Shown: one piece after another, positions 8,377-16,521 of the stretch
Layout: every line of letters begins with the position of its first letter
Position numbering within the stretch: the stretch's first letter is position 1
Source of the DNA: Halobacteriales archaeon QH_10_67_22
GTDB lineage: Archaea > Halobacteriota > Halobacteria > Halobacteriales > Haloarculaceae
Direction of reading: 5' to 3'
Length of the DNA: 54,022 nt
Assembly: GCA_003021305.1 (NCBI GenBank)
Contig: PXQN01000070.1
Coordinates: forward strand, 1 to 54,022
Notes under the pieces: model-generated
Database searches by the model: none
What the model was told of the DNA's origin: nothing
The model's input: the letters and a program-made list of their open reading frames with translations, nothing else
Program-made: the position numbers and the translations under genes

Positions 8377-11262
8377 TCAGTCCCAGAAACTCCGTGTGCG
8401 GGCGTACTCGCGCTCGCGGCGGAGGATGTCGCGGTAGAACTCGTCTTCGTCCTCGCGGAGTTTGTTGATGATCCGGGCGGCGTTTCGCGGCCCGACCCCG
8501 CGGGCCGCCAGCGCGACCACGGCCCGTTTGCCGTGACTCTGGACGAGACTCGCCGCTGTGTAGGCCCGTTCTGTCATCTTCTCCTGTTCGTCGTCTTTCT
8601 CGTCGGCCCGCACTGCCGCGACCACCTCGTCGGCCCAGGGGTTGAGGGCGGCGACCCGCGTGGACCCACACTCGGGACATTCGGGCCGGTCGCGGACGCG
8701 CTTGACCTGTTTCCGGCGTTTCCAGTCCCGGCAGTGGACACACAGGAGGATGACACGGTCGGTCCGGATGCGCTCGCGGACCGTCTCGATGACGCTCGCG
8801 TCGGCGTGGTCGGGCGAGAGCAGTTCCTGGCCGGCCGAGTTCCCGCCCAGGCCCACCGCCGTGCGCTCGCCGAGGACTTCGACCGCGAGGTCGCCCGACT
8901 GGACCCGCCGGAGCACGTCGGCGGCCCCCGCGACGTCTAAGTCCTCGTGGAGCAGTTCCCGGACTGCCTCGTCGTAGACGGGCGTGTCCGCGAGCGCGTC
9001 CACGAGTCTGTCCCGGCCGAACCGGCCGTCCCCCCGCCAGGATTTGAGCGCGCCGAACTTGGCCGCGACCTGTGCGACCTTGAATGTGAGCGCGTCGGCG
9101 TGTTTCAGACTCAACTCGATGAGTTCGCCCACGTGGTCGGGGTCGGTCTCCTCGAAGAGCGCGACCACGTCGGTCCCGGCGACCCCGCGGGGCACTTCGA
9201 GTTCGATCCGGTAGGGGTCTATCTCCATCCCGACCGACGAGCCGGTGCGCTGGCTCAACAGCGCCGACAGCAGCCGTCCCAGCGTCTCGTTTACCTTGTG
9301 ACCGAAACAGGCGTTGACCACCAGTTCGCGCCCGCGAAACTCGACGAGGATCCGTTCGTCGGTCGGTATCGGCCCCTCGTGGTCGGCCAGCTGTGTCAGT
9401 CCCGTCTCGACCGTCTCCCGGTCGCCGTCGTACCGTCCCGTGAACTCGCCGGCGACGCGCTCGCGTGGGGCGCCGTCCTGGAGTTGCTGGCCGGCGACGC
9501 CGCGCATCTCGCCGACCTCGCCGGCGACTGCCGCGGGCACGGGGATCTCAGAACCCGTCCAGGAGGGGACCTCGCCGCCGGGGTCCTCGACCGGCGAGAC
9601 CGTCACGACGTCCTCGTCCTCGTCGATCTCGGTGATGCGCCACATCTCGCCGCGCTGGACGAACACCTCGCCGGGCGTCGCGAAGTTGACGACGAACCGC
9701 TCGTCGAGGGTTCCGATCTCCCGGCCGCTCGCGACGTCCTCGACGGTGTAGGTCGCCTCGTCGGGGATCATCGAGAGGTTGTGGTAGAAGTACTGCCAGG
9801 TCCCGCGGCGTTTCTCGATCCGGTCGTCGTCCTCCTCGAGCCAGACCACCCGGTTGTCCCCCAGCTGTCGGACGACCCGCTTGAACGCGTCCGGGTCCAG
9901 GTCACCGAAGGGATAGGCTCGCGTCACGATCTCGTAGGCTCGCATCGCACCGATCTCGCCGAAGTCCATGACCAGCCCGGCGACCTGGTTGGCGACAGTG
10001 TCGAGACTCCCCTCGTGGATGGCGGCGGGTTCGACCTCGCCGGCACGCCCGCGGCGGGCGATGGCCAGCGCCTCCAGCGTGTCGTCGGGGTGGCCCGTCA
10101 CGACCGTCCCGCGGGAGACACGGTCGCGACGGTGGCCCGCGCGCCCGACCCGCTGGAGGAGTCGCGTCACCTGTCGGGGGCTGTTGTACTGGACGACGTG
10201 GTCGACGTGGCCCACGTCGATACCCAGTTCCATCGAGGAGGTACACAGCAGCCCGTCCAGTTCGCCGGCCTTGAACCGGTCTTCGACGTCGACGCGGGCG
10301 TCCTTCGAGAGCGAGCCGTGGTGGACGCCGATGTTCGCGTCGAGTTCCTTGAACCGCGAGCCCAGCGCCTCCGCCAGCTGGCGCGTGTTGACGAACACCA
10401 GCGTCGACTCGTACTCCTCGACGAGTTCGACGATGGCGCGGACGTGACTGGCGAACTCGGGTTCGGTCATCAGTTCGCCCGCCAGTCGCTCGTCTTGCTC
10501 GCGCACCGTCGGCGAGCGGACCTGCACGTCGAGTCTGCTCCCGACATCGACCTCGACGACCGTACAGCCCCGGTCGCCGGTGAGGAACCGGCCGATCTCC
10601 GCGGGGTCGCCGACTGTCGCCGAGAGACCGACCCGCTGGGCGGGACCGGCCAGTTCCCGCAGCCGTTCGAGCCCGACGGTCAGTTGCGCGCCGCGTTTGG
10701 CCGCCGCGAGTTCGTGGATCTCGTCGACGACGACGTGCTCGACGGCTTCGAGCGCCCGCCGGAGTTTCGACCCCGTCAGCATCGCCTGGAGCGTCTCGGG
10801 GGTCGTCACGAGCACGTCCGGCGGGTCGTCGGCCTGTTTTTGACGCTGGTAGTCGGTCGTGTCGCCGTGGCGGACGTCTACCTCCAGGTCGAGACGGTCG
10901 CCCCACCACTCCAGGCGTTCGCGCATGTCGCGGTTCAGCGCCCGCAGCGGCGTCACGTACAGCGCCCCGATGCCGAACCGCTGTTCGCCGGCCAGGGCGT
11001 CGAACACCGGCAACATCGCCGTCTCGGTCTTGCCGGTGCCGGTCGGCGCGACCACGAGGACGTTCTCGCCGGCCACCAGCGGCGCCGTGGCCTCGCGCTG
11101 GGGTTCCGTCGGCGTCTCGAACCCCCGCTCCGAGAGTGCCGTCCGCACCTGCTCGCCGAACTGCGCGAACGCCGCCGAGTCGTCGCTGGCCGTAGACGCG
11201 TCGCTGGTCGCCGACTCGTGGTTTCCCCCGGGATCGCCAGCGGCTCCCTCGGCGTCGGTCAT
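8377..11262 (-). CDS. lhr: Lhr-type ATP-dependent DNA helicase
   Basis: 961 residues, superfamily 2 helicase of the archaeal Lhr group, linked to DNA repair. After a ~40-residue Ser/Asp-rich tail come Walker A APTGTGKTE, motif II DEIHE, the motif III region LSATVGDP, motif IV VFVNTRQLAE, motif V SSMELGIDVG and motif VI QRVGRAGHRRD, then the winged-helix and Lhr-core domains. Near the C-terminus, CVHCRD and CPECGSTR form a Cys4 zinc knuckle. The C-terminal stretch ARGVGPRNAARIINKLRED resembles a helix-hairpin-helix DNA-binding element. It appears monocistronic. Its stop is ~115 bp from the kinase remnant. Confidence 0.92.
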   Translation of the reverse strand: MTDAEGAAGDPGGNHESATSDASTASDDSAAFAQFGEQVRTALSERGFETPTEPQREATAPLVAGENVLVVAPTGTGKTETAMLPVFDALAGEQRFGIGALYVTPLRALNRDMRERLEWWGDRLDLEVDVRHGDTTDYQRQKQADDPPDVLVTTPETLQAMLTGSKLRRALEAVEHVVVDEIHELAAAKRGAQLTVGLERLRELAGPAQRVGLSATVGDPAEIGRFLTGDRGCTVVEVDVGSRLDVQVRSPTVREQDERLAGELMTEPEFASHVRAIVELVEEYESTLVFVNTRQLAEALGSRFKELDANIGVHHGSLSKDARVDVEDRFKAGELDGLLCTSSMELGIDVGHVDHVVQYNSPRQVTRLLQRVGRAGHRRDRVSRGTVVTGHPDDTLEALAIARRGRAGEVEPAAIHEGSLDTVANQVAGLVMDFGEIGAMRAYEIVTRAYPFGDLDPDAFKRVVRQLGDNRVVWLEEDDDRIEKRRGTWQYFYHNLSMIPDEATYTVEDVASGREIGTLDERFVVNFATPGEVFVQRGEMWRITEIDEDEDVVTVSPVEDPGGEVPSWTGSEIPVPAAVAGEVGEMRGVAGQQLQDGAPRERVAGEFTGRYDGDRETVETGLTQLADHEGPIPTDERILVEFRGRELVVNACFGHKVNETLGRLLSALLSQRTGSSVGMEIDPYRIELEVPRGVAGTDVVALFEETDPDHVGELIELSLKHADALTFKVAQVAAKFGALKSWRGDGRFGRDRLVDALADTPVYDEAVRELLHEDLDVAGAADVLRRVQSGDLAVEVLGERTAVGLGGNSAGQELLSPDHADASVIETVRERIRTDRVILLCVHCRDWKRRKQVKRVRDRPECPECGSTRVAALNPWADEVVAAVRADEKDDEQEKMTERAYTAASLVQSHGKRAVVALAARGVGPRNAARIINKLREDEDEFYRDILRREREYARTRSFWD

Positions 11263-11359
11263 CGCCCGGTCTTGGTCGTCCGACTCCTTGAGCGGCCCGG
11301 TCGCTGTCGACAGCAGCCGACACCGCCGGGCCTATGCCCGTGGCCCGCCGATCACACCT

Positions 11360-11635
11360 ATGGAACTCTCCGACGGCAGCAACTGGCTGCTCTCCGGTCT
11401 CGTCGGACTCCTGCTGGTCGCAAACGGCGTCGTCCGGATCCCCGGCGGGTCGACGCCGCTGGACCTGGCGCTGGCGGGCTTTCTGATCGTCGGCGGTCTG
11501 CTGGCGGGGTCGAACGCCGTCGTCGGCGTCCGGGACCCCGACGCGTTCGGTGAGGACTACTGGACGCTCCGCAAGACGGTGTTGAACGCCGTCGCCGTCC
11601 TCGTGCTCGCGTTCGCCCTGGTGGCCAACCTCTAG
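11360..11635 (+). CDS. Small membrane protein, function unknown
   Basis: 91 residues from the ATG at 11360, read rightward in the 97-bp to 370-bp space between the lhr start and rpe. Two or three hydrophobic helices are visible: LLSGLVGLLLVANGVV, LDLALAGFLIVGGLLAGS and VLNAVAVLVLAFALVANL, separated by a short acidic loop (RDPDAFGEDYW). The stop overlaps the convergent rpe stop by 4 bp (11632-11635). No family recognised. Length and composition are typical of a haloarchaeal integral membrane protein. Confidence 0.7.
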   Translation: MELSDGSNWLLSGLVGLLLVANGVVRIPGGSTPLDLALAGFLIVGGLLAGSNAVVGVRDPDAFGEDYWTLRKTVLNAVAVLVLAFALVANL

Positions 11636-12267
11636 ACGCGCCGGTACTCCCCCAGTCGCGTCCCGTCGAGCATGTACGCCTGACCGTTGGCTAGCCCCTC
11701 GGGCAGGAACGGCGAGAGAAAGTCCTGGCTCTCGACGTTGACCCAGGTGCCACCGGACAGGTCGTTGAACGCCGGCACCACGACGAGTTCCTCCGCGGCG
11801 TCGAGTTCGCTGTCGTGGAACGCCTCGAAGGGGTCGGGCACTAACTCGCCGCGCAACCACACCCGCTCGACGCGGTGGCCGCCGACCGCGTCTTCGAGCC
11901 TGACGACCGGGTGTTCGTGGGCGACACAGACCACCTCGGCTTCCAGCACTGCCCGACTGGGCCAGACGTGCCCGTGAGCTACCCCGAGCGACCCCAGTCT
12001 GACGCCGTGCCCGGGCGTCACCTCGACCGACTGGGCGACGCCGTCGAGGGCGTCGGGCAGGTCGCCGTCGTGGTTGCCTTTCGTGACGGTGACCGGCAGG
12101 TCCGCCGGGAGCGCCGCGAACAGGTCGGCGAGTTCGGCGCGCTCCTCGCGGCCGGGGTCGCCGATGGCGTCGCCGAGGTCGCCGACGACCACCGCGACGA
12201 GGAGTGCCCGTTCCCGGCCTGTGTCGGCCAGCGCCGCCGGTTCGCCGGGGATCGGGTCGACGGCCAT
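11632..12267 (-). CDS. rpe: RPA-associated metallophosphoesterase lacking metal motif I
   Basis: 211 residues of the calcineurin-like phosphoesterase family found in haloarchaeal rpa operons. Motif II (VVVGDLGDAIG), motif III (TKGNHDG), a motif IV candidate (GVAHGHVWP) and the terminal AHEHPVVRL are present. The first motif, Asp-x-His, should follow ALLVA at about residue 25, but the chain jumps directly from ERALLVA into VVVGDLGDA, as if ~40 codons were deleted in frame. Loss of that motif should remove two metal ligands. The start ATG overlaps the rpap stop by one base (TGATG), so it is translationally coupled to the RPA genes. It may be inactive, or retain only a structural role. Confidence 0.8.
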   Translation of the reverse strand: MAVDPIPGEPAALADTGRERALLVAVVVGDLGDAIGDPGREERAELADLFAALPADLPVTVTKGNHDGDLPDALDGVAQSVEVTPGHGVRLGSLGVAHGHVWPSRAVLEAEVVCVAHEHPVVRLEDAVGGHRVERVWLRGELVPDPFEAFHDSELDAAEELVVVPAFNDLSGGTWVNVESQDFLSPFLPEGLANGQAYMLDGTRLGEYRRV

Positions 12268-13781
12268 CAGATCGGCTTGTACACGCCGTCATCGGGCTCG
12301 TAACACTGCCCGCCCATCAGCGCGTCCTGGAGCGCGTCCGTGACTGCGGCCTCGTCGACCCCCAGCCGGTCGGTGACCTCGGCCACGATGGCCGACTCCG
12401 GCGCGCCGTCGCCCTCGTCCTGGTTCTCCATCGCCTCTATTACCGCCGTGTCGATGTCCACGTCGTCGTCGGCCGTCTCGACGCCTTCTTCGCCGCTGGG
12501 GGTCGCGCTCTCCGTCCCGGCGGCCGACGTGTCGGACCCGGTCTCGGTGGCAGTCCCCGTCTCGCCGGGGTCCTCGGCGTTGGGCGCCGTCTCCGGGTCG
12601 GGCGTGTCGATGTCGGCCTCGCCCGGGTCGTCGACTTCCGTGCCGCTCTGGAAGTCGGTCCCGTACTCGCTCTCTATCTGCTCGCGTTCCTCGTCGTCGA
12701 TGTCGAACTCGCCCGGTTCGAACTCGCCGATGTCGTCGCCAGCGGGGTCGCCCGCCGGCTCCGTCTCGGCGATGTCCTCCGTCGACCCGGCGACGCCGTC
12801 CCCGGCCGATGACTCCCCGGCGGCCGCGTCCGTCTCCGGCGACTCTTCGACGCCCGAGTCTCCGCCACCGCCGGCCGTCGCGTCCACAGTTTCGGTAGCG
12901 CTCGACGCCTCGCTCGTACTCCCCGTCTCGGCACTGACGTCCCCGGGACTCCCGGTTCCGGTCTCGCTCGCGCCGGCGGCGTCGTCCGTGCCGTCCGCGG
13001 CGTCGCCACCGGGGAGCGAGCCGTCGGTCCCGCCGACGCTGGCGGGCACGTCGAGTCCCGCCAGCGACGCCGCCTCGACGTCGCCGGGGTCGTCGGGGTC
13101 GACGCTGAGCGGGTCGACCCCGTCGCGTTCGCCAGCGACGACCTCGGCGACGCCGACGGCGAGGTCCCGCACCGCGTCGAGATACGCCGCCGTGGTGCCG
13201 TAGTGGTCGACCGCCAGCGGGACCCCCGCCGCGAGTCCGGCGTCGACGCCCTCGGACTCCAGCACTCGACGGAGGTCGTCCCCGCGTTGGTCGCGGGCGA
13301 GCGCGTCGGCCATCGTCGCGACGCGGTCGAGCGTCTGGCGGGCGGCCTGGACGTTCCAGCGGTCCCTGGTCTCGGCGGTGACCTCGTTGACGTTCTCCGG
13401 CCGGACGGACGTGTACACTACGTCGGCGTCGTCGGGCTGGAACGTGCGGGCCTTGCCGGTGACCGCGACGAACGCCGGCGGGTCGGCCCGTTCGAAAAAC
13501 GCCTGTGCGTCGGGCTGGTACTGCCCGGCGTAGACGACGAACGCCCCCGTCGGGTCGACGACCCGGGCCCGCAGGATGTCCTCGCCGGCCTGTTCGACTT
13601 CGGTGAGGACGCCGACGACGAACAGGCGGTTGATCCGTGCCCCGGTCGGCGTCACGACGTAGTTGGGCGCGCGTTCCTCGTCGCTCTCGGAGTACGAGAG
13701 GTCGGCGTCGTCGAACTCGGCGGCCAGCACCCGGTAGGCGACCTCGCGCCGGCCCGCGCCGCCCCCGTCCTCGCCGCTCAT
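12267..13781 (-). CDS. rpap1: RPA-associated protein (COG3390 type)
   Basis: 504 residues. Partner of the replication protein A homologue in haloarchaeal single-strand DNA binding. Residues ~1-240 carry the conserved OB-fold region, for example APNYVVTPTGARINRLFVVG and VVYAGQYQPDAQAFFERADP. Residues ~245-430 are a long low-complexity Asp/Glu/Ser/Thr/Gly linker. Residues ~435-504 form a small helical C-terminal domain with AVIEAMENQDEGDGAPESAI and a terminal KPI. It overlaps rpa1 by 4 bp (ATGA) and rpe by 1 bp, so the three are one transcription unit. The linker is longer than I would expect for the family. Symbol follows the Haloferax rpa1 operon by gene order. Confidence 0.85.
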   Translation of the reverse strand: MSGEDGGGAGRREVAYRVLAAEFDDADLSYSESDEERAPNYVVTPTGARINRLFVVGVLTEVEQAGEDILRARVVDPTGAFVVYAGQYQPDAQAFFERADPPAFVAVTGKARTFQPDDADVVYTSVRPENVNEVTAETRDRWNVQAARQTLDRVATMADALARDQRGDDLRRVLESEGVDAGLAAGVPLAVDHYGTTAAYLDAVRDLAVGVAEVVAGERDGVDPLSVDPDDPGDVEAASLAGLDVPASVGGTDGSLPGGDAADGTDDAAGASETGTGSPGDVSAETGSTSEASSATETVDATAGGGGDSGVEESPETDAAAGESSAGDGVAGSTEDIAETEPAGDPAGDDIGEFEPGEFDIDDEEREQIESEYGTDFQSGTEVDDPGEADIDTPDPETAPNAEDPGETGTATETGSDTSAAGTESATPSGEEGVETADDDVDIDTAVIEAMENQDEGDGAPESAIVAEVTDRLGVDEAAVTDALQDALMGGQCYEPDDGVYKPI

Positions 13782-15049
13782 CGGCTCACCTCCGCGAGCA
13801 GGTCGCTCGCACGCTCGACGGGGTCGTCGTCGGTCGCGGCGAAGCTCCGGGCGTTGACGTTGGCGCCGTACTCGTCGACGGACAGCGACCCGCGGACGAC
13901 GAACTCACCGCCGACCAGCTGTTCGCGGATGGCGTCGGCGACGGCCTCCTGGTCCATCTCGTCGCGAGCGTGGGCTTTGGCGTCCTCGACGTCGCCGCCG
14001 TAGATCCGCTCGGTGAGGTCGGCGTCCAAGATCGCCGTGACCGTGCCTGTCCCGTCGTCCAGCACCGCCTTCACGCGCAGGTCGTCGACGCCATCGACGG
14101 CGCCGTGGCTGCGACACTGGCCGTTCTGGACGACCCGGCCACACTCGGGACACCGCTCGATCAGCCCCGAGCCGTCCCGGACCGCGATGACGCTCCCGAC
14201 CAGTTCCACGTCGAACAGCCCGCCGCTCTCGATGGCCTCCCGCACCGGCAGGCGGGGGGCGTCCTCGGTCGCGCCCACCTCGCGGTCGAGGGCCGAGACC
14301 GTCGAGAACTCCGAGACGTTCACCGCGGGCGCGCCACGGAACTCCCTGACGAAGGCGTCCTCGACGCGCACTGACGCGCCCGCTTCGAGTTCGGGGTGGG
14401 GGTCCCAGTCGGTGAAGGGGAGCCGCGTCGTCCCGTCGGCCAGCACGCCGCTCAGGATCTCCGTCTCGCCGTCGCGGCCGTCGATGGTCTTGCGCTCGAC
14501 TTCCGTCACTCTGACCTCGACGTTCCGGCCGCGGTCGCCGGGTTCTAACTCGACCAGCGCGGCGTCGCCGCCCACCTCGAAGTCGATCGCCGGGGACTCC
14601 TCGACGCGGGTGACGTCGGTGCTCTCGCCGAGGTTCAGTTCGGGGTCGCCCTCCCACTCGCGGACGCCCGCGTTGCCGGCGGTGACCGTCTCGCCGGGTT
14701 CGAGGTCGAAGTCCTCCCACGCGGTGTAGGAGATGGCCCCGGACTCATCGGCGAGTTCGCCCTCGAAGATGACGTGGTCGCTGCCCTGATACCGGATCGA
14801 CCGCTTGCCGACCGTCAGGACCGTCGCCGTGACCGTCACCGACGAGTCCCCGGGCGTTATCTCGGCGACGGCCTTGCTGGTCGGGCCGCCGTCACCGCCG
14901 CCGCCGTCGCCGTACTTTCGTCGCAGACTGTCCTTGGCTTCCTCCAGCGGCACGCTGTAGGACACCAGGTTCTCCAGGTCGCGTTTGACCTCCGTTTTGT
15001 CGACGCCGAGGTTGGAGGCGAGGTCCTCGGCATGGTCGTCTAGACTCAT
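13778..15049 (-). CDS. rpa1: Replication protein A homologue, multi-OB ssDNA-binding protein
   Basis: 423 residues binding single-stranded DNA in replication and repair. An N-terminal helical segment (LASNLGVDKTEVKRDLENLV) is followed by three OB folds (about residues 60-150, 165-260 and 285-390), and the third contains a zinc site, ERCPECGRVVQNGQCRSHG. I use the ATG at 15049, not an upstream in-frame start at 15208. The protein matches the family from here, and a TATA element TTTTAACTC sits ~28 bp upstream. First gene of rpa1-rpap-rpe; the rpap start overlaps by 4 bp. A divergent inverted repeat at 15139-15169 may control it. Rpa1 versus Rpa3 naming is by operon content. Confidence 0.88.
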   Translation of the reverse strand: MSLDDHAEDLASNLGVDKTEVKRDLENLVSYSVPLEEAKDSLRRKYGDGGGGDGGPTSKAVAEITPGDSSVTVTATVLTVGKRSIRYQGSDHVIFEGELADESGAISYTAWEDFDLEPGETVTAGNAGVREWEGDPELNLGESTDVTRVEESPAIDFEVGGDAALVELEPGDRGRNVEVRVTEVERKTIDGRDGETEILSGVLADGTTRLPFTDWDPHPELEAGASVRVEDAFVREFRGAPAVNVSEFSTVSALDREVGATEDAPRLPVREAIESGGLFDVELVGSVIAVRDGSGLIERCPECGRVVQNGQCRSHGAVDGVDDLRVKAVLDDGTGTVTAILDADLTERIYGGDVEDAKAHARDEMDQEAVADAIREQLVGGEFVVRGSLSVDEYGANVNARSFAATDDDPVERASDLLAEVSR

Positions 15050-15071
15050 CACTCGCAGTTGTCCCGGCACC

Positions 15072-15082
15072 GAGTTAAAACG
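15072..15082 (-). promoter_or_regulatory. TATA box of the rpa1 operon
   Basis: CGTTTTAACTC on the minus strand, centred ~28 bp upstream of the rpa1 ATG, consistent with leaderless transcription. Confidence 0.5.
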
Positions 15083-15138
15083 TCTCCTCGCCCCGTCCCG
15101 CCCGCCGGCCCCTCCCCCCGCTCGCCTGTCACGGCGTC

Positions 15139-15169
15139 GACAGCCAGCACGCACCGGGAGCTGGCTGTC
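15139..15169. repeat. 10-bp perfect inverted repeat in the rpa1/arfC divergent spacer
   Basis: GACAGCCAGC (15139-15148) and GCTGGCTGTC (15160-15169) are perfect inverted arms around an 11-bp spacer. The repeat lies ~60 bp upstream of the rpa1 TATA box and ~120 bp upstream of the arfC promoter. The two centres are 21 bp apart, about two helical turns, which suits a dimeric protein site. A transcript hairpin is the alternative. Confidence 0.5.
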
Positions 15170-15175
15170 ACACCG

Positions 15176-15289
15176 ATGACATTCGGAGGTGAGCCCTCGG
15201 AGCGCCACGTGTTCCGGCGCGAGTCGGGCGAGAGCGATCGGGTCGATGAGTCCGTCTTCGACCTCGAGCGCCGGGACACCGAAAACTGA
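15176..15289 (+). CDS. Possible 37-residue acidic peptide upstream of arfC
   Basis: An ATG at 15176 opens a short frame ending at TGA 15287-15289, 26 bp before arfC. The translation is acidic and charged (SERHVFRRESGESDRVDES) and third positions are mostly G or C, as in real genes here. There is no recognised family, ribosome site or homology visible, and chance is possible. If real it would be co-transcribed with, or lead into, arfC. Confidence 0.25.
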   Translation: MTFGGEPSERHVFRRESGESDRVDESVFDLERRDTEN

Positions 15290-15315
15290 TAGGCGCAGAC
15301 GGTATTCTCGACGGT

Positions 15316-15978
15316 ATGCACGTGGTCGTCAACGCAGCGATGAGTGCCGACGGCAAGCTCTCGACCCGTGAGCGCGAGCAGGTCGCCATCAGCGGCCCGG
15401 ACGACTTCGACCGGGTCGACGCTCTCAGGGCCGACAGCGACGCCGTCATGGTGGGGGTCGGAACCGTCCTGGCCGACGACCCGTCGTTGACCGTCGACGA
15501 CCCCGACCGTCGCACAGAGCGCGAGGCAGCGGGGAAACCAGAGAACCCTGCCCGCGTCGTCGCCGACTCGCGAATGCGCACGCCGGCCGACGCCCGCGTC
15601 CTCGACGAGGAGGCCCGCACCTACCTGCTGACGACCGAGGACGCACCGCCGGACTTCGTCGCCGAGATCGAGGACACGGGCACCGAGGTGGTCGTCGCCG
15701 GCGAAACGCGCGTCGACCTCGGCACTGCCTTCGCGGAACTGGCGGCCGACGGCGTCGACCAGCTGCTGGTTGAGGGCGGCGGGGAACTCATCTTCTCGCT
15801 GTTCGCGGAGGGCCTCGTCGACGACTTCTCGGTGTTCGTGGGCCCGTCGGTCATCGGCGGCCGCAACGCCCCCACCCTGGCCGACGGCGACGGCTTCGTC
15901 GACTCGTTCCCGGAACTCGAACTCCAGTCGGTCGAGCGGGTCGACGACGGCGTCTTGCTCTCCTGGACGGTCGGCTGA
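15316..15978 (+). CDS. arfC: 2,5-diamino-6-ribosylamino-pyrimidinone 5'-phosphate reductase
   Basis: 220 residues, RibD C-terminal (dihydrofolate-reductase-like) fold. Archaeal ArfC reduces the ribosylamino pyrimidinone phosphate with NAD(P)H in riboflavin and F420 precursor synthesis. Motifs: VVNAAMSADGKLST at the start, SDAVMVGVGTVLADDPSLT for substrate and cofactor, DQLLVEGGGELIFSLF, and VGPSVIGGRNAPTL. Length is standard for archaeal stand-alone reductases. CTGATAGG ~26 bp upstream acts as a TATA candidate. It is divergent from rpa1 and not linked to other riboflavin genes in this window. Confidence 0.92.
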   Translation: MHVVVNAAMSADGKLSTREREQVAISGPDDFDRVDALRADSDAVMVGVGTVLADDPSLTVDDPDRRTEREAAGKPENPARVVADSRMRTPADARVLDEEARTYLLTTEDAPPDFVAEIEDTGTEVVVAGETRVDLGTAFAELAADGVDQLLVEGGGELIFSLFAEGLVDDFSVFVGPSVIGGRNAPTLADGDGFVDSFPELELQSVERVDDGVLLSWTVG

Positions 15979-16017
15979 CGGGTCGCCAAACGCGGGAGAA
16001 AGCCGGTCCGCGCGTCG

Positions 16018-16308
16018 TCAGTGGTCGTGGCCCGTCAGTTCGGCGAACGTGCGCCCGAACCGCTGTTCGAACAGGTCCAACGTCCGCTCCTCGACGGCCT
16101 CGAGTTCGTCGTCGACCTCGCCCTCGCTGTGGGCGACCGCGCCGTGGATCCGCTGTGCGAACCCGAACATCGCGACGTCACCCACGACCTCCGGTGCGGT
16201 CTCGTCGCCCTCGGCGAGCATGTCCAGCAGGTCGGTCGGCACTGCCAGTTCGTCGGTCGCGCCGTCTTCCGATTCGAGCGTCACCGTGACGACGTCTGTC
16301 TCTGCCAT
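16018..16308 (-). CDS. Conserved-looking small acidic protein, function unknown
   Basis: 96 residues from the ATG at 16306-16308 (an in-frame ATG at 16317 would add MVV). The sequence begins with beta-type TDVVTVTLESEDGATDELAV and then turns helical: DLLDMLAEGDE, HSEGEVDDELEAVEERTLDLFEQRFG. Strongly acidic with His at the end (GHDH). A TATA-like CTTACGTAG at 16327-16335 favours the downstream start. Convergent with arfC (39 bp between stops). I do not recognise a functional family. Confidence 0.7.
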   Translation of the reverse strand: MAETDVVTVTLESEDGATDELAVPTDLLDMLAEGDETAPEVVGDVAMFGFAQRIHGAVAHSEGEVDDELEAVEERTLDLFEQRFGRTFAELTGHDH

Positions 16309-16412
16309 AACTACCATACGACGACTCTACGTAAGGGTCTGGTGGCTCTCCCCGACCGGCGCGCCAGAACGCCAGGGGATCGCTCGACGCTCGTCTGGGG
16401 TCGGGCGGGTCG

Positions 16413-16521
16413 TACTGTCGGACACACGCAAGTCGACACTCGATACTTCGTTTGGCGGTCTCCGAGACGTCTCGATGGTGAAGAACCAACGAGCGTGTTC
16501 ACGTACTCGTGTCCGACAGTA
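16413..16521. mobile_element. MITE-like element, family C
   Basis: 109 bp bounded by inverted ends TACTGTCGGACAC (16413-16425) and GTGTCCGACAGTA (16509-16521). Inside, a perfect 12-bp palindrome CGAGACGTCTCG lies at 16463-16474, flanked by partly complementary arms (CGTTTGG / CCAACG), so the whole unit folds back on itself. It has no ORF. The right end abuts the trxB stop codon exactly: TGA at 16522-16524 is followed by TACTGTCGG on the minus strand. A 30-bp near-copy of the left end recurs at 18125-18154. It could also serve as a trxB transcription terminator. Confidence 0.55.
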
